From: Amylibacter sp. | GTDB taxonomy: Bacteria > Pseudomonadota > Alphaproteobacteria > Rhodobacterales > Rhodobacteraceae | Direction: 5' to 3' | DNA length: 5,828 bases | Assembly (NCBI GenBank): GCA_030625465.1 | Contig: DAOUQS010000136.1 | Location: 1-5,828 of the forward strand | Notes under the pieces: model-generated | What the model saw: the letters and a program-made list of their open reading frames with translations, nothing else | The model's database searches: none | Told to the model about the DNA's origin: nothing | Part shown: in pieces, positions 1-5,325 of the stretch | How the letters are laid out: each line of letters opens with the position of its first letter | Position numbering within the stretch: position 1 is the stretch's first letter | Program-made: the position numbers and the translations under genes

Positions 1-1
1 C

Positions 2-340
2 GATAAGTACCCCAGCCAACTATCTGGTGGACAGCAGCAGCGGGTCGCTATCGCGCGTGCGTTGTGTATGCAGCCACGCATGATGCTGTTTGATGAGCCT
101 ACATCGGCGCTTGATCCGGAAATGATTGCCGAGGTTCTGGACACAATGGTAGAGCTTGCCGAAGAAGGCATGACAATGATCTGCGTGACCCATGAAATGG
201 GCTTTGCCCGCAAGGTTGCCGATCGTGTGATTTTTATGGACGAAGGCAAGATGGTTGAAGAAAACAACCCTGAAAGCTTCTTTGACAATCCACAAAACGA
301 GCGCACAAAAACATTCCTGAGACAGGTACTTCAACACTAG
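2..340 (+). CDS. Polar amino-acid ABC transporter ATP-binding protein, C-terminal part (5' end outside window)
   Basis: This is the nucleotide-binding subunit of an importer for polar amino acids (AapP/GlnQ/BztD type); it hydrolyses ATP on the cytoplasmic face to drive uptake through a partner permease. The reading frame is open from base 2 and leaves 112 residues, roughly the last 45% of a usual ~245-aa protein. Visible motifs, numbered within the fragment: the ABC signature LSGGQQQR (7-14), Walker B MMLFDEP (27-33) with catalytic Glu32, the D-loop SALD (35-38) and the switch His64 in VTHEMGFA. The C-terminal stretch with [10 protein letters not shown] and FFDNP is characteristic of the polar amino-acid family and separates it from sugar or lipid exporters. 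The Walker A region lies upstream of the window. Partner permease and binding-protein genes are probably also upstream. It appears metabolically unrelated to the polysaccharide genes that follow, so the locus boundary probably lies just after it. The family is certain; the exact substrate (general amino acids, glutamate/glutamine) is not. Confidence 0.93.
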   Translation, partial: DKYPSQLSGGQQQRVAIARALCMQPRMMLFDEPTSALDPEMIAEVLDTMVELAEEGMTMICVTHEMGFARKVADRVIFMDEGKMVEENNPESFFDNPQNERTKTFLRQVLQH

Positions 341-366
341 GGTCGCTGCCGTGAAAAGAATTGAAT

Positions 367-412
367 AGGCAAGGAGCCTATGAAATCACAGACGGCCCAT
401 TGCCTTGTTTTT
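367..412 (+). terminator. Possible Rho-independent terminator after the amino-acid ABC ATPase gene
   Basis: About 27 bases after the stop codon, AGGCAAGG (367-374) can pair with CC-A-TTGCCT (397-405, one bulged A). The 3' arm is followed directly by TGTTTTT (406-412), a U-rich tail once transcribed. The loop is long (about 22 nt), and competing pairings exist: ATAGGC (365-370) with GCCTAT (376-381), and GCCGT (348-352) with ACGGC (392-396). The position and T-tract fit a terminator ending the amino-acid transporter operon; the long loop and alternative folds keep confidence moderate. Confidence 0.4.
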
Positions 413-513
413 ATAATGTGCAGGCATGCGGATATTATTGGGTTTCAGTTTTGGCACATCTTATTTGATATAAGGGGGAAATAAGGTAAAGGTGTTTGGG
501 TCAGGGCCATTTT

Positions 514-518
514 AGGGA
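514..518 (+). promoter_or_regulatory. Ribosome binding site and leader of rfbA
   Basis: AGGGA lies 8 nt before the ATG at 527 and supports that start. The gap between the two genes (341-526, 186 bp) contains no other gene. Promoter signals here are weak: a TATAAG hexamer at 469-474 and a TATAAT at 412-417 both lack a convincing -35 box at the right distance. I therefore do not call a specific rfbA promoter, although one is expected, because the preceding gene seems to end in a terminator. Confidence 0.55.
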
Positions 519-526
519 TATATATA

Positions 527-1399
527 ATGCGTAAACGCAAAGGTATTTTACTTGCCGGTGGTTCCGGCACAAGGTTGTATCCTGTCACAATAGCGGTTTC
601 AAAACAGTTATTGCCGATTTATGATAAGCCAATGATCTATTATCCGCTTAGCTCGTTAATGCTGTCCGGTATCAAAGAGATTGCGGTCATTACCACGCCG
701 CATGACCAGGAACAGTTCAAGCGGCTTTTGGGCGACGGTTCGCAATGGGGTTTGTCGCTGACATTTATTGAACAACCTTCCCCCGATGGATTGGCGCAGG
801 CCTTTATTCTGGCTGAAGAGTTTCTGGATGGATCGCCTTGTGCAATGGTATTGGGCGATAATATTTTCTACGGACACGGTTTGCCGGAATTGATGAAGTC
901 TGCAGATAATCAAACCACAGGGGCAACAGTGTTTGGTTATCATGTATCGGATCCCGAACGATATGGTGTTGTTGCGTTTGATCAGGACGGGCAGGTTAAA
1001 TCCATTATTGAAAAGCCACTGAAACCTGCATCGAATTACGCGGTGACAGGGCTATACTTTTTAGATGAAACCGCACCTGCGCGTGCGCGCAAAGTTACCC
1101 CTTCTGCACGGGGTGAGTTGGAAATCACATCGCTGCTGGAAAGCTACCTTGCTGATGATTTGCTGAATGTCGAGCTGATGGGCCGTGGTTATGCCTGGCT
1201 TGATACCGGAACGCACGAGTCGTTACTGGATGCGGGCAATTTTGTGCGTACACTGGAAAAACGGCAAGGCATGCAATCTGGCTGTCCGGAAGAAATTGCG
1301 TATCAACAAGGCTGGATATCAAAAGAGATGCTTCAGGATGCGGCTGAAAGGTTCAGAAAAAACAGCTATGGCAAGTATTTATCCGGGCTGCTTGACTGA
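527..1399 (+). CDS. rfbA: Glucose-1-phosphate thymidylyltransferase (RfbA/RmlA)
   Basis: RfbA condenses dTTP and alpha-D-glucose-1-phosphate into dTDP-glucose and pyrophosphate in the cytoplasm, the first step of dTDP-L-rhamnose synthesis (and of other dTDP-6-deoxysugars). The 290-aa length is normal for the family. The nucleotide-binding loop GGSGTRLYP is at 11-19 with Lys26 in SKQLLP. LGDN at 109-112 contains metal-ligand Asp111, followed by YGVV (146-149), EKP (162-164), VTGLYF (173-178), RGELEIT (195-201) and WLDTGT (224-229) with second metal-ligand Asp226. These two aspartates sit one residue after the corresponding E. coli RmlA positions, so the active site looks intact. The start is supported by AGGGA 8 nt upstream. 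Unusually, rfbB, rfbC and rfbD are not adjacent: an amino-acid transporter gene lies upstream and a convergent glycosyltransferase gene downstream, so the rest of the rhamnose pathway must be elsewhere. Feedback inhibition by dTDP-rhamnose is known for the family, not seen here. Confidence 0.97.
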   Translation: MRKRKGILLAGGSGTRLYPVTIAVSKQLLPIYDKPMIYYPLSSLMLSGIKEIAVITTPHDQEQFKRLLGDGSQWGLSLTFIEQPSPDGLAQAFILAEEFLDGSPCAMVLGDNIFYGHGLPELMKSADNQTTGATVFGYHVSDPERYGVVAFDQDGQVKSIIEKPLKPASNYAVTGLYFLDETAPARARKVTPSARGELEITSLLESYLADDLLNVELMGRGYAWLDTGTHESLLDAGNFVRTLEKRQGMQSGCPEEIAYQQGWISKEMLQDAAERFRKNSYGKYLSGLLD

Positions 1400-1416
1400 T
1401 AAGCCCTGACCCTGCG

Positions 1417-2337
1417 TTACACCTTGCCAAAAAAACTGGCTAAATAAAGTGAAATAGTCCCCAGCTTGGACTGACGATATAGCCCGATATTTTTGGCTTT
1501 TTTGATCGCTTGTATTCCGTTACTGCGCCTATAGTGAATGAATTGTGCCAGTATATCCCTATTGGCGGGGTGAAGTAATTCGGTGAATTTTTGCAGTTCT
1601 GTGACGTGCATATCATTCCAGATTAGATACTGCCCCGCCAGAACGGCACGCAACCGGATAAATTGTGCAACTATCCCTTGGTTTGACCCGATCATATTCA
1701 TGTCGTGATCGCGGTATAGAACTTGTGGAATTGGATCATAGATAACGGCGCCGCCCATTCCGGAAACAACAATGTAGGCCCACCAGTCATGGCTGATAAC
1801 ATTTACATCCGAACCTATACTTTTAAGCGCCTGTTTCGTTGCATGATTGAAAACCATCGTATTCCCGCCTGCAATGTTTTGTACCAGTGCATTTTGAAAA
1901 GACGGTTTTTGTTTGAATAACGGGGACAGGTTTACCCTGTTATCATCTGCATCAATAATGATTGTTCTGCCACCGTAAAGTTTGGGGCCATTCCCTTTCA
2001 TCTGGTTTAATTGATGCAATGCAACTTCAAGTTTTTGGGGCAGCCAAACATCATCTTGATCAACAAATGCAAAATAGTCCCCGACCGCCATGTCATGGCA
2101 GATTAATGACAGAAAGTTTTTAACATACCCTTTTCTGGCAGAGTCGAACAACAATATTTTTTTGTCCGGATTGTCGCTAATAAATTTGGAAACTATTTCC
2201 CGCGTTGCATCTGTTGAGCCATCATCGCCTATAAGCAAAGACCAGTCGGTATGTGTTTGGCCCAACAGCGATTTTAACTGTTTGCCAAGAAATTTCGCAC
2301 CATTAAAAGTGGCAAGGCATATACAAACATGGTTCAT
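1417..2337 (-). CDS. Family 2 glycosyltransferase, rhamnosyltransferase-like
   Basis: This is an inverting GT-A fold glycosyltransferase, likely adding one sugar from a nucleotide-sugar donor to the growing polysaccharide at the inner face of the cytoplasmic membrane. In the 306-aa protein, the N-terminal CLATFNGAKFL (7-17), DDGSTD (38-43) and the metal-binding DQDD (93-96) define the GT2 nucleotide-sugar domain. GGNTMVF (157-163), HDWW (183-186) and YRDHDMNMIGSN (208-219) resemble motifs of proteins annotated as rhamnosyltransferases. The basic C-terminal segment (269-306) may help it associate with the membrane. The start lies one base after the stop of the upstream permease gene and has no clear Shine-Dalgarno, so translation is probably coupled to kpsM. 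It converges on rfbA with only 17 bases between the stops. Runs of seven A (codons 59-61) and seven T (codons 302-304) occur in the coding strand. Donor and linkage cannot be read from sequence; rhamnose is suggested by motif style and by the rfbA neighbour only. Confidence 0.9.
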   Translation of the reverse strand: MNHVCICLATFNGAKFLGKQLKSLLGQTHTDWSLLIGDDGSTDATREIVSKFISDNPDKKILLFDSARKGYVKNFLSLICHDMAVGDYFAFVDQDDVWLPQKLEVALHQLNQMKGNGPKLYGGRTIIIDADDNRVNLSPLFKQKPSFQNALVQNIAGGNTMVFNHATKQALKSIGSDVNVISHDWWAYIVVSGMGGAVIYDPIPQVLYRDHDMNMIGSNQGIVAQFIRLRAVLAGQYLIWNDMHVTELQKFTELLHPANRDILAQFIHYRRSNGIQAIKKAKNIGLYRQSKLGTISLYLASFFGKV

Positions 2338-2338
2338 G

Positions 2339-3133
2339 TTAATTATTTAGAATATCCCGATGATACCTGTTCAAGAAAACAAAGGCGATTAGAAAAAGAA
2401 TGCCGGATATGGAAAATACATATGCACCTGACACATATATTGCATCATAGGTGGGGTAGAAAGCACGTCGCATCATACCAACTATATGCACTAGGGGATT
2501 ATACCAAAGGATGCCCCGGTAAGGTTCGGGGATAGATTCGAATACAAAGAAAATACACGAGATAATGAACATTGGGCGGTTGAAAATCGCCCAGATACGA
2601 ATCCACATTGGAAACATGGAAATTAGAAAACAATTGATAGACCCCACACCCAAAGCCAAAGCACCGGCCATTGCCAAGCTATAAACAATTGCCTGAAAGT
2701 TTATAATCGTCTGCACATCCAGAAATAATATAATGCCTGCAATCACAAGGAAAAAGACCATTATCTGTGTAATGAAATTCAGGATAAAGCGCGCGGCTAT
2801 GGCATCAAAGTAAGTGACCGTTGGGTAGAATAAAAGCGGTCTGGAAAACTGAATTGCCTGCGATACTTTCGTGCTTACATCCAGATATAACATAAAAGGT
2901 AACAGTCCCGTTGCATAGAATAACGGAAAGCTATCGCCAATGGGCGGTGACCTGAACGCGAGTGAAAACACAAAGGTTAATAGGGCAGTGCCGGCCACAG
3001 GCTCTAGAATCGCCCAAAGGTATCCACCGGGTGATCGCCCGTATGTGGTTGCCATTTCACGAAAAATCAGTGCCATAATCGACTTGACTGTTTTGAAACG
3101 TGTGGATGGTAATGGCCGCAATGCCGCTGGCAT
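2339..3133 (-). CDS. kpsM: Capsular polysaccharide ABC exporter, permease subunit (KpsM type)
   Basis: KpsM is the membrane subunit of the ABC-2 exporter that moves finished polysaccharide across the cytoplasmic membrane. About six hydrophobic segments are visible, roughly at residues 43-62, 72-90, 118-140, 148-172, 184-200 and 240-257 (numbered from the earliest ATG). Family landmarks are REMATTYGRSPGGYLWA (27-43) before the first membrane segment and NPLVHIVGMMRRAFYP (214-229) before the last. Two starts compete: ATG at 3139 and ATG at 3133 (third codon). AAGGA at 3146-3142 is only 2 nt from the first but 8 nt from the second, so I choose 3133 (264 aa); the longer form would have 266 aa. 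The glycosyltransferase gene follows after one base. KpsM normally neighbours KpsT in one operon; here the ATPase gene is in the divergent unit beyond kpsE. LPS O-antigen Wzm is related, but the divergent KpsE-type gene favours the capsule system. Confidence 0.92.
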   Translation of the reverse strand: MPAALRPLPSTRFKTVKSIMALIFREMATTYGRSPGGYLWAILEPVAGTALLTFVFSLAFRSPPIGDSFPLFYATGLLPFMLYLDVSTKVSQAIQFSRPLLFYPTVTYFDAIAARFILNFITQIMVFFLVIAGIILFLDVQTIINFQAIVYSLAMAGALALGVGSINCFLISMFPMWIRIWAIFNRPMFIISCIFFVFESIPEPYRGILWYNPLVHIVGMMRRAFYPTYDAIYVSGAYVFSISGILFLIAFVFLNRYHRDILNN

Positions 3134-3141
3134 TATCATAA

Positions 3142-3146
3142 TCCTT
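3142..3146 (-). promoter_or_regulatory. Ribosome binding site that favours the inner kpsM start
   Basis: On the minus strand AAGGA is separated by 2 nt from the first in-frame ATG (3139-3137) and by 8 nt from the second (3133-3131). The 8-nt spacing is usual for bacterial initiation and 2 nt is poor, so the second ATG is the likelier start of the permease. Confidence 0.5.
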
Positions 3147-3169
3147 AGATTTAGTGTTTAAGGATAGAG

Positions 3170-3197
3170 TTTATGCCGAAATATGGTTAATATTCAA
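3170..3197 (-). promoter_or_regulatory. Weak candidate promoter for the kpsM-glycosyltransferase operon
   Basis: On the minus strand, TTGAAT (3197-3192) and CATAAA (3175-3170) are 16 bp apart and lie about 35 bp upstream of the kpsM start. Both hexamers match the housekeeping consensus only partly. A promoter is needed here because the operon starts divergently from kpsE, but this exact pair is a guess. Confidence 0.22.
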
Positions 3198-3235
3198 TTC
3201 GATCTTTTAAGATTATTGCAAGAATGGTGGGTTAA

Positions 3236-3263
3236 TTGATTTTATGCTAGGTAAAGTTATAAT
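3236..3263 (+). promoter_or_regulatory. Predicted promoter of the kpsE-kpsT operon
   Basis: TTGATT (3236-3241, four of six to the -35 consensus) is followed after 16 bp by a perfect TATAAT (3258-3263). Transcription would start near 3270, leaving a leader of about 72 nt before the kpsE ATG at 3342. This is the best housekeeping-type promoter in the window and points towards kpsE. Alphaproteobacterial -10 boxes are often less well conserved, so the perfect hexamer stands out. Confidence 0.5.
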
Positions 3264-3267
3264 TCGC

Positions 3268-3293
3268 GCGCACATTACAACTGGTGCGCACAT
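3268..3293. repeat. Paired GCGCACAT repeats at the predicted kpsE transcription start, possible operator
   Basis: GCGCACAT occurs at 3268-3275 and 3286-3293, 18 bp apart, and the match extends to nine of ten bases. The same bases also form an inverted repeat, GCGCAC (3268-3273) with GTGCGC (3284-3289), around a 10-nt loop. The block begins at the predicted transcription start of kpsE, a usual place for a repressor operator; alternatively it forms a hairpin at the 5' end of the mRNA. It is a G+C-rich island within A+T-rich surroundings, which argues against random composition. Confidence 0.4.
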
Positions 3294-3341
3294 AAAGTAG
3301 AAGATGAGTATGATTGCAAGAAATCTACATAGGTACCCCAC

Positions 3342-4439
3342 ATGAAAACACGACATATGGCCGTTATGACTAGCTTTGTACTGGTGGTACTTTTGCCAAC
3401 AATTACGGCTATCTGGTATCTTTATGCCATAGCGGAAGATCAATATAGTTCACGCGTGGGGTTTTCGGTTCGCAGCGAAGAGGTCTCTACTGTTGGCGAT
3501 TTTCTGGGAAGTTTTACGGGTATATCATCGGGAAGCTCCAACGATTCCGATGTTTTGTTTGAATTCATTCAAAGCCAGCAAATGGTTGCGCAAATTAATG
3601 CTGAAATTGATATTGTGAAGCTTTTCAGCAAGCCGGATTATGACCCTGTATTTGCATATGACCCCGAAGGCTCGATTGAGGATTTGCTGGATTATTGGGG
3701 GCGTATGGTCAAAATATATTATGATGCGGGCACTGGCCTGATTGAACTACGGGTTAATGCATTCACCGCGGATGATGCACAGCGTATTGCGCAAGAGATT
3801 TTCGATTCTAGTTCGCTGATGATCAACGAGCTTTCGGCGATAGCCAGGGAAGACAGCACCAGATATGCCAAGGAAGAGCTGGAAGCGGCCCGGGATCAAA
3901 TAAAAATATCTCGCCAGGACCTAACCCTTTTCAGGGCAGAAACCCAAATCGTAGACCCAACTGCGGATGTTCAGGGGCAGATGGGGTTGCTGACGACATT
4001 AGAAGGGCAATTGGCGGAAACATTAATCGAACTTGATTTGCTGGTTGAAGTCACCCGGGCAAATGATCCGCGTATTGAACAAGCCAAGCGCAAAATACTG
4101 GTTATCCAGAAACGCATTGAAGCGGAACGCAATAAATTTGGCTTTGGTGATGAAAATAGCACCACTACATTTTCAGCCTTGGTTGGCCAGTATGAAGCAT
4201 TGGTCGTTGATCGTGAATTTGCCGAACAAAGGTACCTTGCGGCACGCGCATTATACGAGTCTGCGCTTGCGGAATCGCGCCGGAAAAGCCGGTATCTTGC
4301 AGCTTATGTGAAGCCGACCTTGGCAGAGACCGCCGAATATCCCAAACGATTATTGCTGGTTCTGGCGATCAGTTTGTTTTTGACAATGTCGTGGGCAATT
4401 CTGGTTCTGATCAGCTACAGCATCAAAGATCGGCGATAG
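3342..4439 (+). CDS. kpsE: Capsule polysaccharide export inner-membrane/periplasmic protein (KpsE/BexC/CtrB type)
   Basis: KpsE-family polysaccharide co-polymerase proteins anchor in the inner membrane and extend into the periplasm, linking the KpsMT exporter to the outer-membrane channel. The 365-aa protein has the expected plan: a short basic N-terminus, a first membrane segment at about 9-29, a large periplasmic region, and a second membrane segment at about 336-357 followed by a short basic cytoplasmic tail. Residues about 160-265 are rich in charged heptad-like sequence and probably form a coiled coil. YVKPTLAETAEYPKR (322-336) just before the second membrane segment matches the proline-containing motif of Wzz-like chain-length and export proteins. 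There is no C-terminal tyrosine-kinase domain. A stop lies four codons upstream of the ATG, and AGG (3331-3333) is 8 nt before it, fixing the start. It is followed 7 nt later by kpsT, so the two are cotranscribed. Length is close to the family's usual ~370-390 aa. Confidence 0.92.
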   Translation: MKTRHMAVMTSFVLVVLLPTITAIWYLYAIAEDQYSSRVGFSVRSEEVSTVGDFLGSFTGISSGSSNDSDVLFEFIQSQQMVAQINAEIDIVKLFSKPDYDPVFAYDPEGSIEDLLDYWGRMVKIYYDAGTGLIELRVNAFTADDAQRIAQEIFDSSSLMINELSAIAREDSTRYAKEELEAARDQIKISRQDLTLFRAETQIVDPTADVQGQMGLLTTLEGQLAETLIELDLLVEVTRANDPRIEQAKRKILVIQKRIEAERNKFGFGDENSTTTFSALVGQYEALVVDREFAEQRYLAARALYESALAESRRKSRYLAAYVKPTLAETAEYPKRLLLVLAISLFLTMSWAILVLISYSIKDRR

Positions 4440-4446
4440 CAAAAGC

Positions 4447-5103
4447 ATGATACGTCTTGAAAACCTTTGCAAAACGTATTTTGTGAATGGCGCGCACACA
4501 ACGGTAGCCGACAATATCAACGCGGTGTTTCCAGACAAAACAAGTGTGGCCCTTCTGGGCCGTAATGGTGCAGGTAAATCAAGCCTTTTGCGTATGGTTG
4601 CCGGCACGATGAACCCCAGTAGCGGGCAAGTGAAGTTTACCGGCACAATTTCATGGTCGGTGGGGTTTGCCGGTAGTTTTCATCCTGATTTATCGGGGGC
4701 GCAAAATACACGTTTTGTCGCCCGTATTTACGGCGTTGATAGTGATTTGCTGATTGATTACGTAAAGGATTTTTCAGAACTGAAATATCATTTCAATCTG
4801 CCAGTGCGAACATATTCTTCAGGCATGCGCGCCCGCTTGGCGTTTGGCGTCTCAATGGGTATCCAGTTCGACACGTATCTTGTGGATGAGGTCACGGCCG
4901 TAGGCGATGCCGCATTCCGCGAAAAATGCGTTTCTGTATTTAAAGAGAGGATGAAAGACAGCGGCGCGATCGTGGTCTCGCATTCAATGCCGGTCATCCG
5001 AAGCATGTGTAGTGCAGGTGCGGTTCTGGAAAACGGCAAACTAAAGTACTTTGACGATTTGGAAGAGGCGATTACCGAGCATAATCGAAATATGCAGGTA
5101 TGA
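4447..5103 (+). CDS. kpsT: Capsular polysaccharide ABC exporter, ATP-binding subunit (KpsT type)
   Basis: KpsT is the cytoplasmic ATPase that pairs with KpsM to power polysaccharide export. The 218-aa length is typical for the capsule type, which lacks the C-terminal glycan-binding extension of O-antigen Wzt proteins. Motifs in order: Walker A GRNGAGKSS (38-46), the Q-loop-equivalent stretch SVGFAGSFHPDLSG (71-84), which is diagnostic for this subfamily, the divergent signature YSSGMRARLAFG (123-134), Walker B TYLVDEV (143-149) with catalytic Glu148, D-loop AVGD (151-154) and switch His179 in VVSHSM. All catalytic residues are present. The ATG is 7 nt after the kpsE stop with no strong Shine-Dalgarno, so translational coupling to kpsE is likely. 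Its permease partner is encoded divergently at 2339-3133. No convincing terminator follows, so transcription may continue into the RgpF-like gene. Confidence 0.95.
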   Translation: MIRLENLCKTYFVNGAHTTVADNINAVFPDKTSVALLGRNGAGKSSLLRMVAGTMNPSSGQVKFTGTISWSVGFAGSFHPDLSGAQNTRFVARIYGVDSDLLIDYVKDFSELKYHFNLPVRTYSSGMRARLAFGVSMGIQFDTYLVDEVTAVGDAAFREKCVSVFKERMKDSGAIVVSHSMPVIRSMCSAGAVLENGKLKYFDDLEEAITEHNRNMQV

Positions 5104-5112
5104 AGGTTATTT

Positions 5113-5122
5113 GGGGGTAGCG
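5113..5122 (+). promoter_or_regulatory. ops-like decamer (GGGGGTAGCG) between kpsT and the RgpF-like gene
   Basis: The decamer differs at one position from GGCGGTAGCG, the core of the ops element where RfaH, a NusG paralogue, is recruited to RNA polymerase in enterobacterial capsule and LPS operons. It sits 10 nt after the kpsT stop, on the same strand, in the leader of a polysaccharide gene, which is the right context. However, ops/RfaH is best known from gammaproteobacteria, the following bases (GTT) do not continue the element, and a 9/10 match somewhere in a window this size is not rare. Confidence 0.22.
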
Positions 5123-5158
5123 GTTCGGTTTGATCTACTGCCTTCAGGGTAATTATAC

Positions 5159-5210
5159 CTTAAAATCGTATTAAAATTTAATTCATCTTTTAATTTTATG
5201 CTACTATAAA
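5159..5210. other. Strongly A+T-rich spacer with AT hairpin
   Basis: The gap between kpsT and the RgpF-like gene (5104-5325) holds no credible gene. Its centre is strikingly A+T-rich: I count only 11 G/C in 5161-5220. TAAAATT (5172-5178) and AATTTTA (5192-5198) form an AT-only inverted repeat, and AGGGTA/TACCTT lies at 5146-5161. The stretch sits directly upstream of a candidate promoter and could act as an UP element or as a target for an AT-binding silencer; it lacks a G+C-rich stem and so is not a good terminator. Confidence 0.35.
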
Positions 5211-5211
5211 C

Positions 5212-5240
5212 TTGGCAATATTTGCCTGGTAGCCTATGAA
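5212..5240 (+). promoter_or_regulatory. Candidate promoter of the RgpF-like gene with overlapping palindrome
   Basis: TTGGCA (5212-5217, five of six to the -35 consensus) and TATGAA (5235-5240, four of six) are exactly 17 bp apart, with an A+T-rich block immediately upstream. The leader to the ATG at 5326 would be about 80 nt. The -35 box overlaps a perfect inverted repeat, GGCAA-TAT-TTGCC (5214-5226), which could be a regulator site. A separate promoter here would allow the glycosyltransferase gene to be expressed independently of kpsE-kpsT. Confidence 0.38.
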
Positions 5241-5310
5241 AAAATGAACTGCTTAAGAAGATTAACACCGTCCATTTTATCAAGACAGGTCCAGTGTATG
5301 CCTGACACAT

Positions 5311-5316
5311 AAAGGA
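5311..5316 (+). promoter_or_regulatory. Ribosome binding site of the RgpF-like gene
   Basis: AAAGGA ends 9 nt before the ATG at 5326 and selects it over the in-frame ATG four codons later (5338). The out-of-frame ATG at 5298 reaches a stop after four codons. Confidence 0.6.
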
Positions 5317-5325
5317 ACAATTGAT

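Larger units (their letters stand above)
3215..3322. repeat. 10-bp direct repeat ATTGCAAGAA flanking the kpsE promoter
   Basis: ATTGCAAGAA occurs at 3215-3224 and again at 3313-3322, 98 bp apart start to start, on either side of the predicted kpsE promoter. Both copies lie in the 200-bp divergent control region. A 10-bp exact repeat within 200 bp is uncommon by chance (on the order of a few percent), so these could be paired binding sites for a regulator or nucleoid protein. No known operator is recognised. Confidence 0.35.

Noticed and set aside
451..469. Sigma-54 type promoter upstream of rfbA (TTGGCAC followed by TTTGAT)
   Set aside because: The -24 half matches well, but the -12 half lacks the GC and is two bases too far away, so the strict spacing of sigma-54 promoters is violated.
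656..943. Antisense open frame of 95 codons inside rfbA
   Set aside because: It overlaps a fully conserved enzyme gene, has no recognisable motif, and is a codon-usage shadow.
1385..1406. Bidirectional terminator between rfbA and the glycosyltransferase gene
   Set aside because: The stem is only 5 bp with a 12-nt loop and no T-tract follows on either strand.
2329..2535. 68-codon plus-strand frame across the kpsM/glycosyltransferase junction
   Set aside because: It is antisense to the end of kpsM and the start of the glycosyltransferase gene, with no plausible protein features.
3213..3443. 76-codon minus-strand frame over the kpsM-kpsE control region
   Set aside because: It overlaps the start of kpsE and the predicted promoter, with low-complexity hydrophobic and Cys-rich translation unlike any known family.
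3971..4646. Several open frames opposite or out of frame within kpsE and kpsT
   Set aside because: All lie inside well-supported genes, lack domain signatures and have no independent start signals.
5213..5226. Sigma-54 type promoter upstream of the RgpF-like gene (TGGCAA and TTGCC)
   Set aside because: GG and GC are 8 bases apart instead of 10; the sequence is better explained as a palindrome overlapping a housekeeping -35 box.
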